From Paraburkholderia atlantica (GTDB lineage Bacteria > Pseudomonadota > Gammaproteobacteria > Burkholderiales > Burkholderiaceae), in NCBI RefSeq assembly GCF_009362785.1, contig NZ_WHNQ01000001.1, forward strand, positions 248,001 to 312,000: 64,000 nt of DNA, read 5' to 3'. Below, in pieces: positions 17,832 to 27,052 of the stretch. Both the position numbers and the translations under genes were made by a program. The notes under the pieces were generated by a model. The model searched no databases. It saw only the letters and a list, made by a program, of their open reading frames with translations, and had not been told where the DNA came from. Within the stretch, counting starts at the first letter, position 1. The number at the start of each line of letters is the position of its first letter.

Positions 17832-18929
17832 ATGATCTTCGAACGCTCCCTCCAGCGCGAGCTCGCGTACACGGCTGGCGCCGTGTTCATGGTTCTCCTC
17901 ACGCTCGTGCTGACGACGATGATGATCCGCATCGTCGGCTTCGCGGCCTCGGGTGAGATCGATCCGCGCGACGTACTGGTCCTGATCGGCCTCACCGTGA
18001 TCGGCTATCTGGCCATCATGCTCGTCGCGACGCTATTCGTGTCGATCCTGTTCGTGCTCACGCGCTGGTACAAAGACTCCGAGATGGTCGTGTGGCTATC
18101 TTCGGGCGTCAGTCTCACGCAATTCATCAAGCCGATCGGTATCTTCGCCACGCCGATCATCATCCTGATCATGTTCTTCGTGTTCGTCGGCTGGCCGTGG
18201 TCGAATCAGCAGAGCAAGCTGATCCGCGCGCGCTTCCAGCAGCGCGACGAAGTCTCGCTGCTGGCTCCTGGGCAGTTCCGCGAATCGCCGAGCACGCACC
18301 GCGTGTTCTTCATCGAGAAGATGTCGCCCGACCAGGGGCACGTGGAAAACGTGTTCGTGACGAGCACCGAGGGTGGCAAGGTCAACGTCGTGGTGTCGAA
18401 GAACGGCCACGTCGAGACGCACAAGAACGGCGACCGCTTCGTCGTGCTGGAAAACGGCCGCCGCTACGACGGCGAGCCCGGCCACCCCGATTTCCGCATC
18501 ATGGAGTTCGAGCGCTACGGCGTGAAGATCCAGAGCCAGCCGGTCGTCAATACACCGACCACCACCGGCTTGCCGACGATGACGCTGCTGCGCAATCCGA
18601 CCAACGAGAACCTCGCCGAATTCGCGTGGCGCGCCGGTCTGCCGTTGATCGCAATCAACCTGATGCTGCTCGCGATTCCGCTCGCGCACCAGAACCCGCG
18701 GCGCAGCCGCACGATCAACCTCGTGATGGCCGTGTTGATCTACCTCACCTATTCGAATCTGCTGAACGTCGTGCAGGCATGGATCGAGCAGGGCAAGATG
18801 TCGTTCGGCATCGGGCTCGTGATCCTGCACGTGATCGTGCTCGGCATCGTCGCGTTCATCTTCTGGATGCGGGTGCGCAACCGGCCGCTGTTCACGCGCG
18901 CCATGTTCAGCCGTTCGCAGGGAGCCTGA
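17832..18929 (+). CDS. lptF: Lipopolysaccharide export permease LptF
   Basis: A 365-residue inner-membrane protein of the YjgP/YjgQ family. The membrane segments are arranged three N-terminal (from [23 protein letters not shown]) and three C-terminal, flanking a periplasmic beta-jellyroll region. With LptG and the LptB ATPase it extracts LPS from the inner membrane for transport across the periplasm. It is divergent from pepA over about 137 bp and is followed after 3 bp by lptG. Start [11 protein letters not shown] is canonical. Confidence 0.95.
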   Translation: MIFERSLQRELAYTAGAVFMVLLTLVLTTMMIRIVGFAASGEIDPRDVLVLIGLTVIGYLAIMLVATLFVSILFVLTRWYKDSEMVVWLSSGVSLTQFIKPIGIFATPIIILIMFFVFVGWPWSNQQSKLIRARFQQRDEVSLLAPGQFRESPSTHRVFFIEKMSPDQGHVENVFVTSTEGGKVNVVVSKNGHVETHKNGDRFVVLENGRRYDGEPGHPDFRIMEFERYGVKIQSQPVVNTPTTTGLPTMTLLRNPTNENLAEFAWRAGLPLIAINLMLLAIPLAHQNPRRSRTINLVMAVLIYLTYSNLLNVVQAWIEQGKMSFGIGLVILHVIVLGIVAFIFWMRVRNRPLFTRAMFSRSQGA

Positions 18930-18932
18930 CCG

Positions 18933-20081
18933 ATGCGCATTTATGAAAGGTATTTCGCGCGTCAGATCTATCTCACGTTCGTGTTCATCCTGTTTGCATT
19001 TTCAGGTCTGTTCTTCTTCTTCGACCTGATCAACGAACTGAACTCGGTCGGCCACGGCAACTACAAGTTTCAGTACGCGGTGCTGCGCGTCGCGCTGCAA
19101 ACGCCGTCGCGCTTTTACGAAATCATTCCGGTCGCGGCGCTGATCAGCGCGATCTACGTGTTCGCGCAGATGGCGGCGAACTCCGAATACACGATCTTCC
19201 GCGTGTCCGGTCTCGCCACCAACCGGGCGCTGCGCTCGCTGCTGAAGATCGGCATTCCGCTCGTGATCGTCACCTATCTGATCGGCGAAGTGGTCGGCCC
19301 GTACACGGATCAGTTGTCGGAGCGCGTGCGGCTCGAGGCGCTCGGCTCGTCGGTGTCGAGCAACTTCCAGTCCGGCGTGTGGGTCAAGGACACACTGACC
19401 GAGCGCGCCGACGGCGAGCAGGTCACGCGCTTCGTCAACGTCGGCGAACTGAGACCCGACGCGACGATCAGCAACGTGCGCATCTACGAGTTCGATTCGA
19501 AGTTCCGTCTGTCGAACATCCGCATCGCGCAGAGCGGCCGGTATCAGCCGCCGGGCCACTGGCTGCTGACCGGCGTGACCGACACGCAACTGCTCGACGT
19601 GGCCCGAGTTCCCGGCACGCCGGCCGATGCGCTCAATCCGGTGTATCGCGCGAACCAGGTCACGCTGCCCGAGTATTCGCTGCGCTCGGAGCTGACCCCG
19701 CAGATTCTGTCGGTGCTGCTGGTGTCGCCGGACCGGATGTCGATGTTCAATCTGTTCCGCTATATCCAGCATCTGACCGAAAACCATCAGGACACGCAGC
19801 GCTATGAAATCGCGCTGTGGAAAAAGGTACTGTATCCGTTCGCGGTGTTCGTGATGCTGGTGCTGTCGCTGCCGTTCGCGTATCTGCATACGCGCGCGGG
19901 CGTGGTCGGCGTGAAGGTGTTCGGCGGCATCATGCTCGGCATGAGCTTCCAGCTGTTCAACACGCTGTTCTCGCACATCGGCACGCTCAATACGTGGCCT
20001 GCGCCATTGACCGCGGCGACGCCGGGGCTCATCTACCTGGTGCTCGGGCTCGTCGGGTTGAAGTGGGTCGACCGGCACTAA
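18933..20081 (+). CDS. lptG: Lipopolysaccharide export permease LptG
   Basis: A 382-residue partner of LptF with the same topology. It begins MRIYERYFARQIYLTFVFILFAFSGLFFFFDLINEL, has the periplasmic jellyroll in the middle and closes with three membrane segments ending GLVGLKWVDRH. It starts 3 bp after the lptF stop, so the two are co-transcribed and probably co-translated. Length and N-terminus are typical. Confidence 0.95.
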   Translation: MRIYERYFARQIYLTFVFILFAFSGLFFFFDLINELNSVGHGNYKFQYAVLRVALQTPSRFYEIIPVAALISAIYVFAQMAANSEYTIFRVSGLATNRALRSLLKIGIPLVIVTYLIGEVVGPYTDQLSERVRLEALGSSVSSNFQSGVWVKDTLTERADGEQVTRFVNVGELRPDATISNVRIYEFDSKFRLSNIRIAQSGRYQPPGHWLLTGVTDTQLLDVARVPGTPADALNPVYRANQVTLPEYSLRSELTPQILSVLLVSPDRMSMFNLFRYIQHLTENHQDTQRYEIALWKKVLYPFAVFVMLVLSLPFAYLHTRAGVVGVKVFGGIMLGMSFQLFNTLFSHIGTLNTWPAPLTAATPGLIYLVLGLVGLKWVDRH

Positions 20082-20128
20082 CTCACAACGCCAGAGGGCG
20101 TTGAGGGGCATCGTCAGGAGCTGACGCG

Positions 20129-20509
20129 ATGGCTATCCACGGACTGATACTGTTTGGCCACGGCGCGCGCGATGCGCGCTGGCGCGAGCCGTTCGAGCGG
20201 CTCGCCGACAAGCTGCGCGCCGCGCGCGCGGCGACGAGCGAAGCTCAGGCGGTAACGCTCGCCTTTCTGGAACTGATGGAACCGGACCTGCCGACGGCCG
20301 TCGCGCAACTCGTCACGCAAGGCTGCGCTGCGATCACCGTGGTGCCGGTGTTCTTCGGCCAAGGCGGACATGTCCGCCAGGATTTGCCCGCGCTCGTCGA
20401 TCAATGCCGCGCCGCGCATCCCGGTGTCGAGATTCGCTGCGCGGTGGCGGTCGGTGAGGATGATTCGGTACTGGATGCGCTCGCGCAGTATTGCTTGCGG
20501 CAACTCTGA
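20129..20509 (+). CDS. CbiX-type sirohydrochlorin chelatase, single-domain
   Basis: A 126-residue protein of the small CbiX/SirB chelatase family. The metal/substrate histidine sits in ILFGHGARDARW, and VPVFFGQGGHVRQDLPALV supplies the second conserved region. Such proteins insert Co(II) or Fe(II) into sirohydrochlorin. Here it converges on cobA (SUMT), which makes the precursor of sirohydrochlorin, next to sulfite reductase genes. Iron insertion for siroheme is therefore a reasonable inference, though cobalt cannot be excluded. It lies 47 bp after lptG. Confidence 0.85.
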   Translation: MAIHGLILFGHGARDARWREPFERLADKLRAARAATSEAQAVTLAFLELMEPDLPTAVAQLVTQGCAAITVVPVFFGQGGHVRQDLPALVDQCRAAHPGVEIRCAVAVGEDDSVLDALAQYCLRQL

Positions 20510-20565
20510 TTTTTTCGTTCTGCTTGTTCAGATTCGCCGCTGTCGGGCCGGCCCTGCCGGGACAT

Positions 20566-21324
20566 TCAGGCCGCGGCGACCAGCATCCCGTTCGACGAGC
20601 GCTTCGCCTCGGTCTGCCGCGCCGCGAACGCCTCGCCAATCATCAACAGGCTCGGCTGCGACGCATCGACCCAGCACTGCGCAACGCCCGCCGCCAGATC
20701 TTCCAGCGTCAGCGTCAGCATGCGTTCGCGCGGCGTGCTGCACGCCTCGACGATCGCCACGGGCGTGGTCGCGGGCTTGCCGGCATCGATCAGTTGCTGC
20801 GCGATCTCGACGCCGCTGTCGCGGCCCATGTAGAACACCAGCGAATCGGCGTTGACCTGCTCGCGGATTTCATCGGAACCGGGCGCGCGGCTGAACGTCG
20901 CGAGCGCGACGCTGCGCGACACGCCGCGCAGCGTCAGCGAACGCTTCAGCGTGGCCGCGCTCGCGAGTGCGGCGGTGATGCCCGGCACGACTTCATAGTC
21001 GATGCCCGCGGCTTCGAGCGCGCGCATCTCTTCGTCAGCACGGCCGAACAGCATCGGATCGCCGCCCTTCAGACGCACGACCACGTCGTGCTCCAAAGCC
21101 GCATCGACGATCTGCTTGTTGATGAACTGCTGGGCCGTCGATAGCTGGCCGCAGCGCTTGCCGACCGCAATGCGCTTTGCGCGCGCGGGCGCGTAGTCGA
21201 GCATTGCCGGCTCGACCAGCGCATCGTGCAGCACCACGTCGGCGGCACCGAGCAGCCGCGCGCCGCGTACCGTAATCAGGTCCGCGGCACCGGGTCCCGC
21301 GCCGATCAGATAAACCTTACCCAT
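20566..21324 (-). CDS. cobA: Uroporphyrinogen-III C-methyltransferase (SUMT), CobA/CysG-C type
   Basis: A 252-residue SAM-dependent methyltransferase making precorrin-2 from uroporphyrinogen III. Signatures are GKVYLIGAGPGAADLITVRG at the N-terminus, DALV, VVRLKGGDPMLFGR and YEVVPGITAALASAA. The start at 21324 (MGKVYLIG) has a GAGG-type site a few bases upstream; an in-frame ATG three codons earlier is less well placed. It is the last gene of the leftward cys block and would supply siroheme for CysI. The oxidase domain of CysG is not fused and not in the window. Confidence 0.94.
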   Translation of the reverse strand: MGKVYLIGAGPGAADLITVRGARLLGAADVVLHDALVEPAMLDYAPARAKRIAVGKRCGQLSTAQQFINKQIVDAALEHDVVVRLKGGDPMLFGRADEEMRALEAAGIDYEVVPGITAALASAATLKRSLTLRGVSRSVALATFSRAPGSDEIREQVNADSLVFYMGRDSGVEIAQQLIDAGKPATTPVAIVEACSTPRERMLTLTLEDLAAGVAQCWVDASQPSLLMIGEAFAARQTEAKRSSNGMLVAAA

Positions 21325-21415
21325 TGACCTCAACCTGTTCGTTGGAGCGTACGCGGCGGCGCGTTGCGCCGCCTGCGTAGCCCTTCCGTCGCCTGCCTGC
21401 CAGCCGATGCCGTGC

Positions 21416-22732
21416 TCAGGCAGAAAACGCCCGGATCATGCCGGCCGCGACGGTGTGGTTCGTCGCCTCGTCGATCAGCACGAACGCGCCCGTGCCCTGA
21501 TGCGCGTCGTATGCGTCGCACACGAGCGGCTTCTGCAAGGTCAGCGCGACACGACCGATGTCGTTCATCGCCAGTTCCTTGCGATCGGTCGCCTGCGACA
21601 GCGTATGCACGTCGAGCACTTCCTTGATCGCGCCGATCTTCGCGAACACCGTGTTGGTGGTCTGCTTCAGCAGATACTTGCGCTGCGTCGACAGCGGCGT
21701 GTCGTCGAACCAGCACAGGTCCGCTTCGAGCTTCTTCGCCGGTTCCGGCGCCGCTGCGCGCAGCACGAAGGTGTCGCCGCGCGACACGTCGACGTCTTCG
21801 GCGAGACGGATCGTCACCGTCTGACCGGCGAACGCGCGGTCCACCTGCGCGGTACCGCCGACCACCGGCGCGATGATCTCGGCCACGGTCGCTTCGCGAT
21901 TGGCCGGCAGCACGACGATCGTGTCGCCCAGCTTCACTTCGCCCGATTCGACGCGGCCCATGTAGCCGCGGAAATCGTCGGCCTGGCTACCGTCCTGACG
22001 CGCGACCCACTGCACCGGGAAGCGCAGCGCCTCGCCACTAGCGGTTTCGACCGGCAGCGCTTCGAGCACGTCGAGCAGCGGTTGGCCCGCGTACCACGGC
22101 ATTCGCTCGCTCGCGGTGACGATGTTGTCGCCCTTCAGCGCCGACACCGGCACGAAGCGCACATCCTGCAGACCGAGGTGACGCGCGAGCTCGACGTACG
22201 CGTCGCGGATCTCGTTGAAGCGCGCTTCGCTGTAGTCGACGAGGTCCATCTTGTTGATCGCGACGATCACGTGCTGCAGACCGAGCAGCTTGACGATCGC
22301 GCTATGACGCTTGGTTTGCGGCAGCAGTTGCGCGACGCCGTTCTCGAACGTCACGCGCGTCGCGTCGACGAGGATGATCGCCGCATGCGCGGTCGACGCG
22401 CCCGTCACCATGTTGCGCGTGTACTGCTCGTGGCCCGGCGTATCGGCGATGATGAACTTGCGCTTGGCGGTCGCGAAGTAGCGGTACGCGACGTCGATCG
22501 TGATGCCCTGCTCGCGCTCGGCTTCGAGGCCGTCGGTCAGCAGCGACAGATCGATTTCGTCGCCGACGGTGCGCTTGTTCTTCGCGCGCGACAGCGCCGA
22601 CAGCTGGTCGCTCAATACAGCCTTGCTGTCGTACAGCAGGCGGCCGATCAGCGTGCTCTTGCCGTCGTCGACGCTGCCCGCGGTGATGAAACGCAGCACG
22701 CCGAGGTCTTCTGGTTGATGAATACTGCTCAT
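21416..22732 (-). CDS. cysN: Sulfate adenylyltransferase subunit 1 CysN
   Basis: A 438-residue GTPase subunit of ATP sulfurylase. It has the EF-Tu-like G motifs GSVDDGKST (19-27), DTPGHEQYTRNM and NKMD. It uses GTP hydrolysis to drive synthesis of adenosine 5'-phosphosulfate by CysD. The length stops after the translation-factor-like domains, so there is no fused CysC (APS kinase), consistent with the APS-reducing CysH nearby. It starts 24 bp after cysD. Confidence 0.95.
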   Translation of the reverse strand: MSSIHQPEDLGVLRFITAGSVDDGKSTLIGRLLYDSKAVLSDQLSALSRAKNKRTVGDEIDLSLLTDGLEAEREQGITIDVAYRYFATAKRKFIIADTPGHEQYTRNMVTGASTAHAAIILVDATRVTFENGVAQLLPQTKRHSAIVKLLGLQHVIVAINKMDLVDYSEARFNEIRDAYVELARHLGLQDVRFVPVSALKGDNIVTASERMPWYAGQPLLDVLEALPVETASGEALRFPVQWVARQDGSQADDFRGYMGRVESGEVKLGDTIVVLPANREATVAEIIAPVVGGTAQVDRAFAGQTVTIRLAEDVDVSRGDTFVLRAAAPEPAKKLEADLCWFDDTPLSTQRKYLLKQTTNTVFAKIGAIKEVLDVHTLSQATDRKELAMNDIGRVALTLQKPLVCDAYDAHQGTGAFVLIDEATNHTVAAGMIRAFSA

Positions 22733-22756
22733 GATTGCATTGCCCTCGTCGTGTGC

Positions 22757-23719
22757 TTAGAAATAGCCTTGCTTCTTGCGTTGTTCCATCGCAGCTTCAG
22801 AGACCTGATCGTCCATCCGCGTCGCGCCGCGTTCCGTGATTTCGGTAACGGCGGTCTCGGCGATGATCTTCTCGATGTCGTCCGCGTCGCTTTCGACCGG
22901 GCACGTGCAACTGATGTCGCCGACCGTGCGGAAACGCACCAGTGCCTGTTCGCTCGTCTCGCCTTCGCGCATCGGCGTGAGCGGCGTGACCGGCACCAGC
23001 AGGCCGTTGCGGCGCACGATCTCGCGCTGGTGCGCGTAGTAGATCGACGGCAGTTCGAGCTGTTCACGCGCGATGTACTGCCACACGTCGAGTTCGGTCC
23101 AGTTCGAAATCGGGAACACGCGCATATGTTCGCCGTTGTGCAGACGCGCGTTGTAGAGGCTCCACAATTCCGGGCGCTGCGCCTTCGGGTCCCACTGGCC
23201 GAATTCGTCGCGGAACGAGAAGATGCGCTCTTTCGCGCGAGCCTTTTCTTCGTCGCGGCGCGCACCGCCGATCATCGCGGTGTAGCCGTATTGCTCGATG
23301 GTTTCGAGCAGCGTGACCGCTTGCGCGGCATTGCGCGAATCCGTTTCGCGACGCAGACGCACGGTGCCGCGCTTGATCGAATCCTCAACGTGACCGACCA
23401 CCAGTTCGGCGCCGATTTCTTGCGCGCGACGATCGCGGAAGTCGATCACTTCGTCGTAGTTATGACCGGTGTCGATATGCACGAGCGGGAACGGCAGCTG
23501 CGTCTTGCGGTTCGCGCCGAGGCCGAACGCCTTCAGTGCAAGCGCGAGCACCACGACGGAATCCTTGCCGCCCGAAAACAGCAGCGCCGGCTTGCTGCAC
23601 TCGGCGACCAGTTCGCGCAGGATGTGAATCGACTCGGCTTCGAGCCAATCGAGGTGATCCATCCGGTTGACCGTGTTGGCAAGCGGAGCGTTGACAGCGG
23701 AATCGAGCGTGGTGCTCAT
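22757..23719 (-). CDS. cysD: Sulfate adenylyltransferase subunit 2 CysD
   Basis: A 320-residue PP-loop ATPase: SGGKDS is at 49-54, followed by HIDTGHNYDEVIDFRD and, near the end, CPVESDADDIEKIIAET. It forms APS from sulfate and ATP with CysN. The C-terminus GATRMDDQVSEAAMEQRKKQGYF is the typical family ending. It lies about 100 bp after cysH and directly before cysN. Confidence 0.96.
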   Translation of the reverse strand: MSTTLDSAVNAPLANTVNRMDHLDWLEAESIHILRELVAECSKPALLFSGGKDSVVVLALALKAFGLGANRKTQLPFPLVHIDTGHNYDEVIDFRDRRAQEIGAELVVGHVEDSIKRGTVRLRRETDSRNAAQAVTLLETIEQYGYTAMIGGARRDEEKARAKERIFSFRDEFGQWDPKAQRPELWSLYNARLHNGEHMRVFPISNWTELDVWQYIAREQLELPSIYYAHQREIVRRNGLLVPVTPLTPMREGETSEQALVRFRTVGDISCTCPVESDADDIEKIIAETAVTEITERGATRMDDQVSEAAMEQRKKQGYF

Positions 23720-23818
23720 AGCGGGTCCTTCGTTGGTTCGCCGGCAAGCGCATGCATGCGGGCGGAAGTATTCAAATCGGTTTCGGCGGCGGTCGAGTGC
23801 GAGCTCGGGGCGCTGCGG

Positions 23819-24565
23819 TCAGGCCGGCGCGTTTTCGTTGCGCTCGACCGCGATCGGGGTAATCGCCGTGATATGCAAGCCGCATTCCTTCGTATCGCGC
23901 GACTCCCACCACCAGCGCCCCGCCCGGCTGTCTTCGCCGGGGCGGATCGCACGCGTACACGGCTCGCAGCCGATGCTCGGATAACCGCGCGCATGCAGCG
24001 GATTGACCGGCACATCGAACGCCTTAAGATAATCCCAGACTTCGGCTTCGGTCCAGTCCGCGAGCGGGTTGAACTTGGCGATGTTGCGCGCGCCGTCGTG
24101 CTCTTCCTCGTGCAGCTCGGCACGCGTGACCGACTGCTCGCGGCGCTGCCCGGTCACCCAGGCGCTGACGTCGGCAAGCGCGCGATTGAGCGGCTCGACC
24201 TTGCGGATCTCGCAGCAGCGCTTGCGCAGTTCGACGCTTTCATAGAACGCGTTCAGGCCATGTTCGCCCACGTACTGCTCGACCGCAGCCGTCTGCGGAT
24301 GAAACTGCTCGATGTCGTAACCGTAGCGCTCTTTCACGCGATCGAGCATGCCGAGCGTTTCCGCATGCAAACGGCCCGTGTTCAGCGAGAAGATGCCGAT
24401 CTTCACGCCGCGCGACAGGATTGCGTGCGTGAGCAGCATGTCTTCGGCGGCGAGGCTGCTCGCGAGCTTCACGTTCGCGTGACGCGCGGCGATCGAATCG
24501 AGCAGCGCGTCGAGTCGATCGGCCTTCGCCGCCAGCTCCGGGCTCAACGATTGAGCGGTGCTCAT
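23819..24565 (-). CDS. cysH: Adenylyl-sulfate (APS) reductase, CysH family
   Basis: A 248-residue thioredoxin-dependent reductase that makes sulfite. It has the catalytic cysteine motif ECGLH (C228) and also the extra cysteines C117-C118 and C200/C203 (GCEPC) that bind a [4Fe-4S] cluster. By established knowledge these mark the APS-using type as opposed to the PAPS-using enterobacterial type. Fitting this, no APS kinase is seen. Its ATG overlaps the stop of the DUF934 gene (ATGA), so the two are coupled. Confidence 0.93.
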   Translation of the reverse strand: MSTAQSLSPELAAKADRLDALLDSIAARHANVKLASSLAAEDMLLTHAILSRGVKIGIFSLNTGRLHAETLGMLDRVKERYGYDIEQFHPQTAAVEQYVGEHGLNAFYESVELRKRCCEIRKVEPLNRALADVSAWVTGQRREQSVTRAELHEEEHDGARNIAKFNPLADWTEAEVWDYLKAFDVPVNPLHARGYPSIGCEPCTRAIRPGEDSRAGRWWWESRDTKECGLHITAITPIAVERNENAPA

Positions 24566-25107
24566 GCCGGCACCTTGTCGACGCCAGCCTGTGCGGCACG
24601 GCGGCGGAACAGCGGCGACGGGTCATCGACGGCGCCCTGGTACTGCACGGTGAAGTCGTCGAACGCCTTCAGCGCGTCGTTGATGTCCTTGTCAGCGCGC
24701 ACCGCGAACGCGTCGAAGCCGCAGCGGAACATCAACCTGACCTGGTCGCGCAGCACGTCGCCGATCGCGCGCAGTTCGCCCTTGTAGCCATAGCGCTCGC
24801 GCAGCAGACGGCCGATGCTGTAGCCGCGGCCGTCGCGGAACACCGGGAAATCCACGGCGATCAGCGCGAGCTTGTCGAAGTCGCCGGCGATGTCCGCCGG
24901 TTCGCTATCCGGCGCGAGCCACACGCCGATTTCGGTGGCGCCGCGCGCGGCGACCAGCGCTTCACGCTCGGCCTGCCACAGCACCAGCGGCACGATGACC
25001 TTGCCGGCCGGCAGTTCGCTCACCGTCGGCAAAGCGCCGTCTTCCGCGGCACGCACGACGCTCCAGTCGTCGTTGACGATGTCTCGGTTCTTGATGATAG
25101 AAGCCAT
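24562..25107 (-). CDS. DUF934 protein of the cys operon
   Basis: A 181-residue soluble protein of the DUF934 family, recognised by its GEVWLAPDSEP-like middle (here GVWLAPDSEPADI), VDFPVFRDGRGYSIGRLLRERYGYKGELRAIGDVLRDQ, and the C-terminal DFTVQYQGAVD. The family is nearly always encoded with sulfite reductase and CysH in beta- and alphaproteobacteria; an accessory role with sulfite reductase is assumed, not shown. It lies between cysI (22 bp upstream) and cysH (4-bp overlap). Confidence 0.9.
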   Translation of the reverse strand: MASIIKNRDIVNDDWSVVRAAEDGALPTVSELPAGKVIVPLVLWQAEREALVAARGATEIGVWLAPDSEPADIAGDFDKLALIAVDFPVFRDGRGYSIGRLLRERYGYKGELRAIGDVLRDQVRLMFRCGFDAFAVRADKDINDALKAFDDFTVQYQGAVDDPSPLFRRRAAQAGVDKVPA

Positions 25108-25129
25108 CTGTTCAGTATCCTTTTCGCGG

Positions 25130-26809
25130 TTACGCGTGTGCCGGTTGACGCGCGGCGTACACGCGCTCCTTGAACGGCGTGATGCCGATGCGGGTGTAGG
25201 TATCGATGAAACGCTCGCCTTCCTGGCGGTTGTCCACGAACGTATCGATCACCTTGGTTATCACGTCGGGCATTTCCTCGGCCGAGAACGACGGGCCGAT
25301 CACGCGGCCAAGATGAGCGCCGGTCGCGCCCGTACCCTGCTCGCCGCCGAGCGTCACCTGGTACCACTCGGAGCCGTCCTTGTCGACGCCCAGAATGCCG
25401 ATGTTGCCGACGTGATGGTGACCGCACGCGTTGATGCAGCCCGAGATGTTCAGCGACACGTCGCCGAGGTCGTACACGTAGTCCAGATCGTTGAAGCGTT
25501 CCTGAATCGCGAGCGCGATCGGGATCGACTTCGCATTCGCGAGCGAGCAGAAGTCACCGCCCGGGCACGAGATGATGTCGGTCAACAAGCCGATGTTCGG
25601 CGTCGCGAAACCCTGCGCCTTGGCCTTTTCCCACAGCGCGAACAGGTCGCGCTTCTTCACGTCGGCGAGAATCAGGTTCTGTTCGTGCGACACGCGGAGC
25701 TGGCCGAACGAGTACTCGTCGGCCCAGTCGGCGACCGCTTCCATCTGCACGTCGGTCGCATCGCCCGGCGCGACCGTGGTCGGCTTCAGCGACAGCGTGA
25801 CCGACGCATAGCCCGCGACCTTGTGCGGACGCACGTTGCGCTCGACCCAGCGCGCGAACGCGCGGTTTTCCAGCAGATGCTTTTCGAACGACGTATCGGT
25901 GTCCGGCAGCTTGTCGTAAGCGGGCGGCGCGAAGTACTGCGACACGCGATCGACTTCCGCTTGCGTCAGCGTCGACGGGCCGTCCTTCAGGTGCTGCCAC
26001 TCTTCCTCGACCTGCGCGGAGAATTTCTCCGGCGACAGCGCCTTCACCAGAATCTTGATCCGCGCCTTGTACATGTTGTCGCGGCGGCCGTAGCGGTTGT
26101 ACACACGCAGCACGGCTTCGGCGTAGGTCAACAGATGCTGCCACGGCAGATCGCGGCGGATGATCGCGCCGACGATCGGCGTACGGCCGAGACCGCCGCC
26201 TGCCAGAATGTCGACCACCAGTTCGCCTTGCTCGTTCTTCTTCAGATACACGCCCATGTCGTGGATCTGCACGGCCGCGCGGTCTTCCTTCGAACCGGAC
26301 ACGGCGATCTTGAACTTACGCGGCAGCCATGCGAATTCCGGGTGGAACGTCGACCATTGACGCAGGATTTCGGCCCACGGACGCGGATCGACGACTTCGT
26401 CGGGCGCGACGCCGGCGAATTGATCGGCGGTGATGTTGCGGATGCAGTTGCCCGAGGTCTGAATGCCGTGCATCTGCACGGCGGCGAGCTTGCGCAGGAT
26501 TTCCGGCGTTTCTTCTAGCTTGATCCAGTTGTACTGGATGTTCGAGCGGGTCGAGAAATGGCCGTAGCCGCGGTCGTGTTCGCGCGCGATCTGAGCAAGC
26601 ACGCGCATCTGGTCGCTGCGCAGGTTGCCGTACGGGATCGCGATGCGGTGCATGTACGCGTGGCGCTGGTAGTACAGGCCGTTCTGCAGGCGCAGCGGAC
26701 GGAACTCCTCTTCGCTCAATTCGCCCGACAAGCGGCGGCGAACCTGATCGGCGTACTGCGCGACCCGTTCATCGACGATGGTCTGGTCGTACTGATCGTA
26801 TTGGTACAT
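25130..26809 (-). CDS. cysI: Sulfite reductase hemoprotein CysI (siroheme, [4Fe-4S])
   Basis: A 559-residue nitrite/sulfite reductase family protein that reduces sulfite to sulfide. The siroheme/Fe-S half-motifs are present: TSGNCIRNIT, and the cluster cysteines in CPGGDFC and GCINAC. The start at 26809 (MYQYDQYDQTIVDERVAQYADQVRRR) is chosen as the family-like beginning; the frame runs to 26848 into the promoter region. No flavoprotein (CysJ) is encoded nearby, so its electron donor (ferredoxin or another reductase) is not evident from the window. It heads the leftward cys operon and is divergent from cysB. Confidence 0.92.
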   Translation of the reverse strand: MYQYDQYDQTIVDERVAQYADQVRRRLSGELSEEEFRPLRLQNGLYYQRHAYMHRIAIPYGNLRSDQMRVLAQIAREHDRGYGHFSTRSNIQYNWIKLEETPEILRKLAAVQMHGIQTSGNCIRNITADQFAGVAPDEVVDPRPWAEILRQWSTFHPEFAWLPRKFKIAVSGSKEDRAAVQIHDMGVYLKKNEQGELVVDILAGGGLGRTPIVGAIIRRDLPWQHLLTYAEAVLRVYNRYGRRDNMYKARIKILVKALSPEKFSAQVEEEWQHLKDGPSTLTQAEVDRVSQYFAPPAYDKLPDTDTSFEKHLLENRAFARWVERNVRPHKVAGYASVTLSLKPTTVAPGDATDVQMEAVADWADEYSFGQLRVSHEQNLILADVKKRDLFALWEKAKAQGFATPNIGLLTDIISCPGGDFCSLANAKSIPIALAIQERFNDLDYVYDLGDVSLNISGCINACGHHHVGNIGILGVDKDGSEWYQVTLGGEQGTGATGAHLGRVIGPSFSAEEMPDVITKVIDTFVDNRQEGERFIDTYTRIGITPFKERVYAARQPAHA

Positions 26810-27052
26810 TCGGGGACCCCAATTTTTTTCGAAACTTGCGTGACGCACGACGGTCCGGCGGCCGGCGCTCCGGTTCCGCTGCGGCTCGAATATCCGTGTT
26901 TGTCAGCTGTGGCAAGCAGGCGTTTAGACCCATCGCTCATTTGCTTATAACAAATACAGATATCCATATTGAAAAAGATGGACAGATCGTAATAAACTCG
27001 CCTTATATTTCAAACGACTAAAAAATTCTTTTTATATGCGGCGAGGTTATAT
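26810..27052. promoter_or_regulatory. AT-rich divergent control region between cysI and cysB
   Basis: About 240 bp, with the right-hand 120 bp strikingly AT-rich compared with the rest of the window. Leftward, TTCAAT and TTATAA are separated by 17 bp (bases 26971 down to 26943), a fair promoter for cysI. Rightward, several TATA-like blocks (for example TATATT at 27004) precede cysB but none has a clear -35. CysB-family binding sites would be expected here; the site is too degenerate to call by eye. Confidence 0.5.

Noticed and set aside
21407..24787. 1126-codon open frame on the plus strand
   Set aside because: It is fully antisense to cysN, cysD and cysH, which have clear motifs; long antisense frames are expected at this G+C and the translation is Arg/Asp/His-rich without family features.
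24872..26518. 548-codon plus-strand frame
   Set aside because: Antisense to cysI and DUF934, whose motifs are unambiguous.
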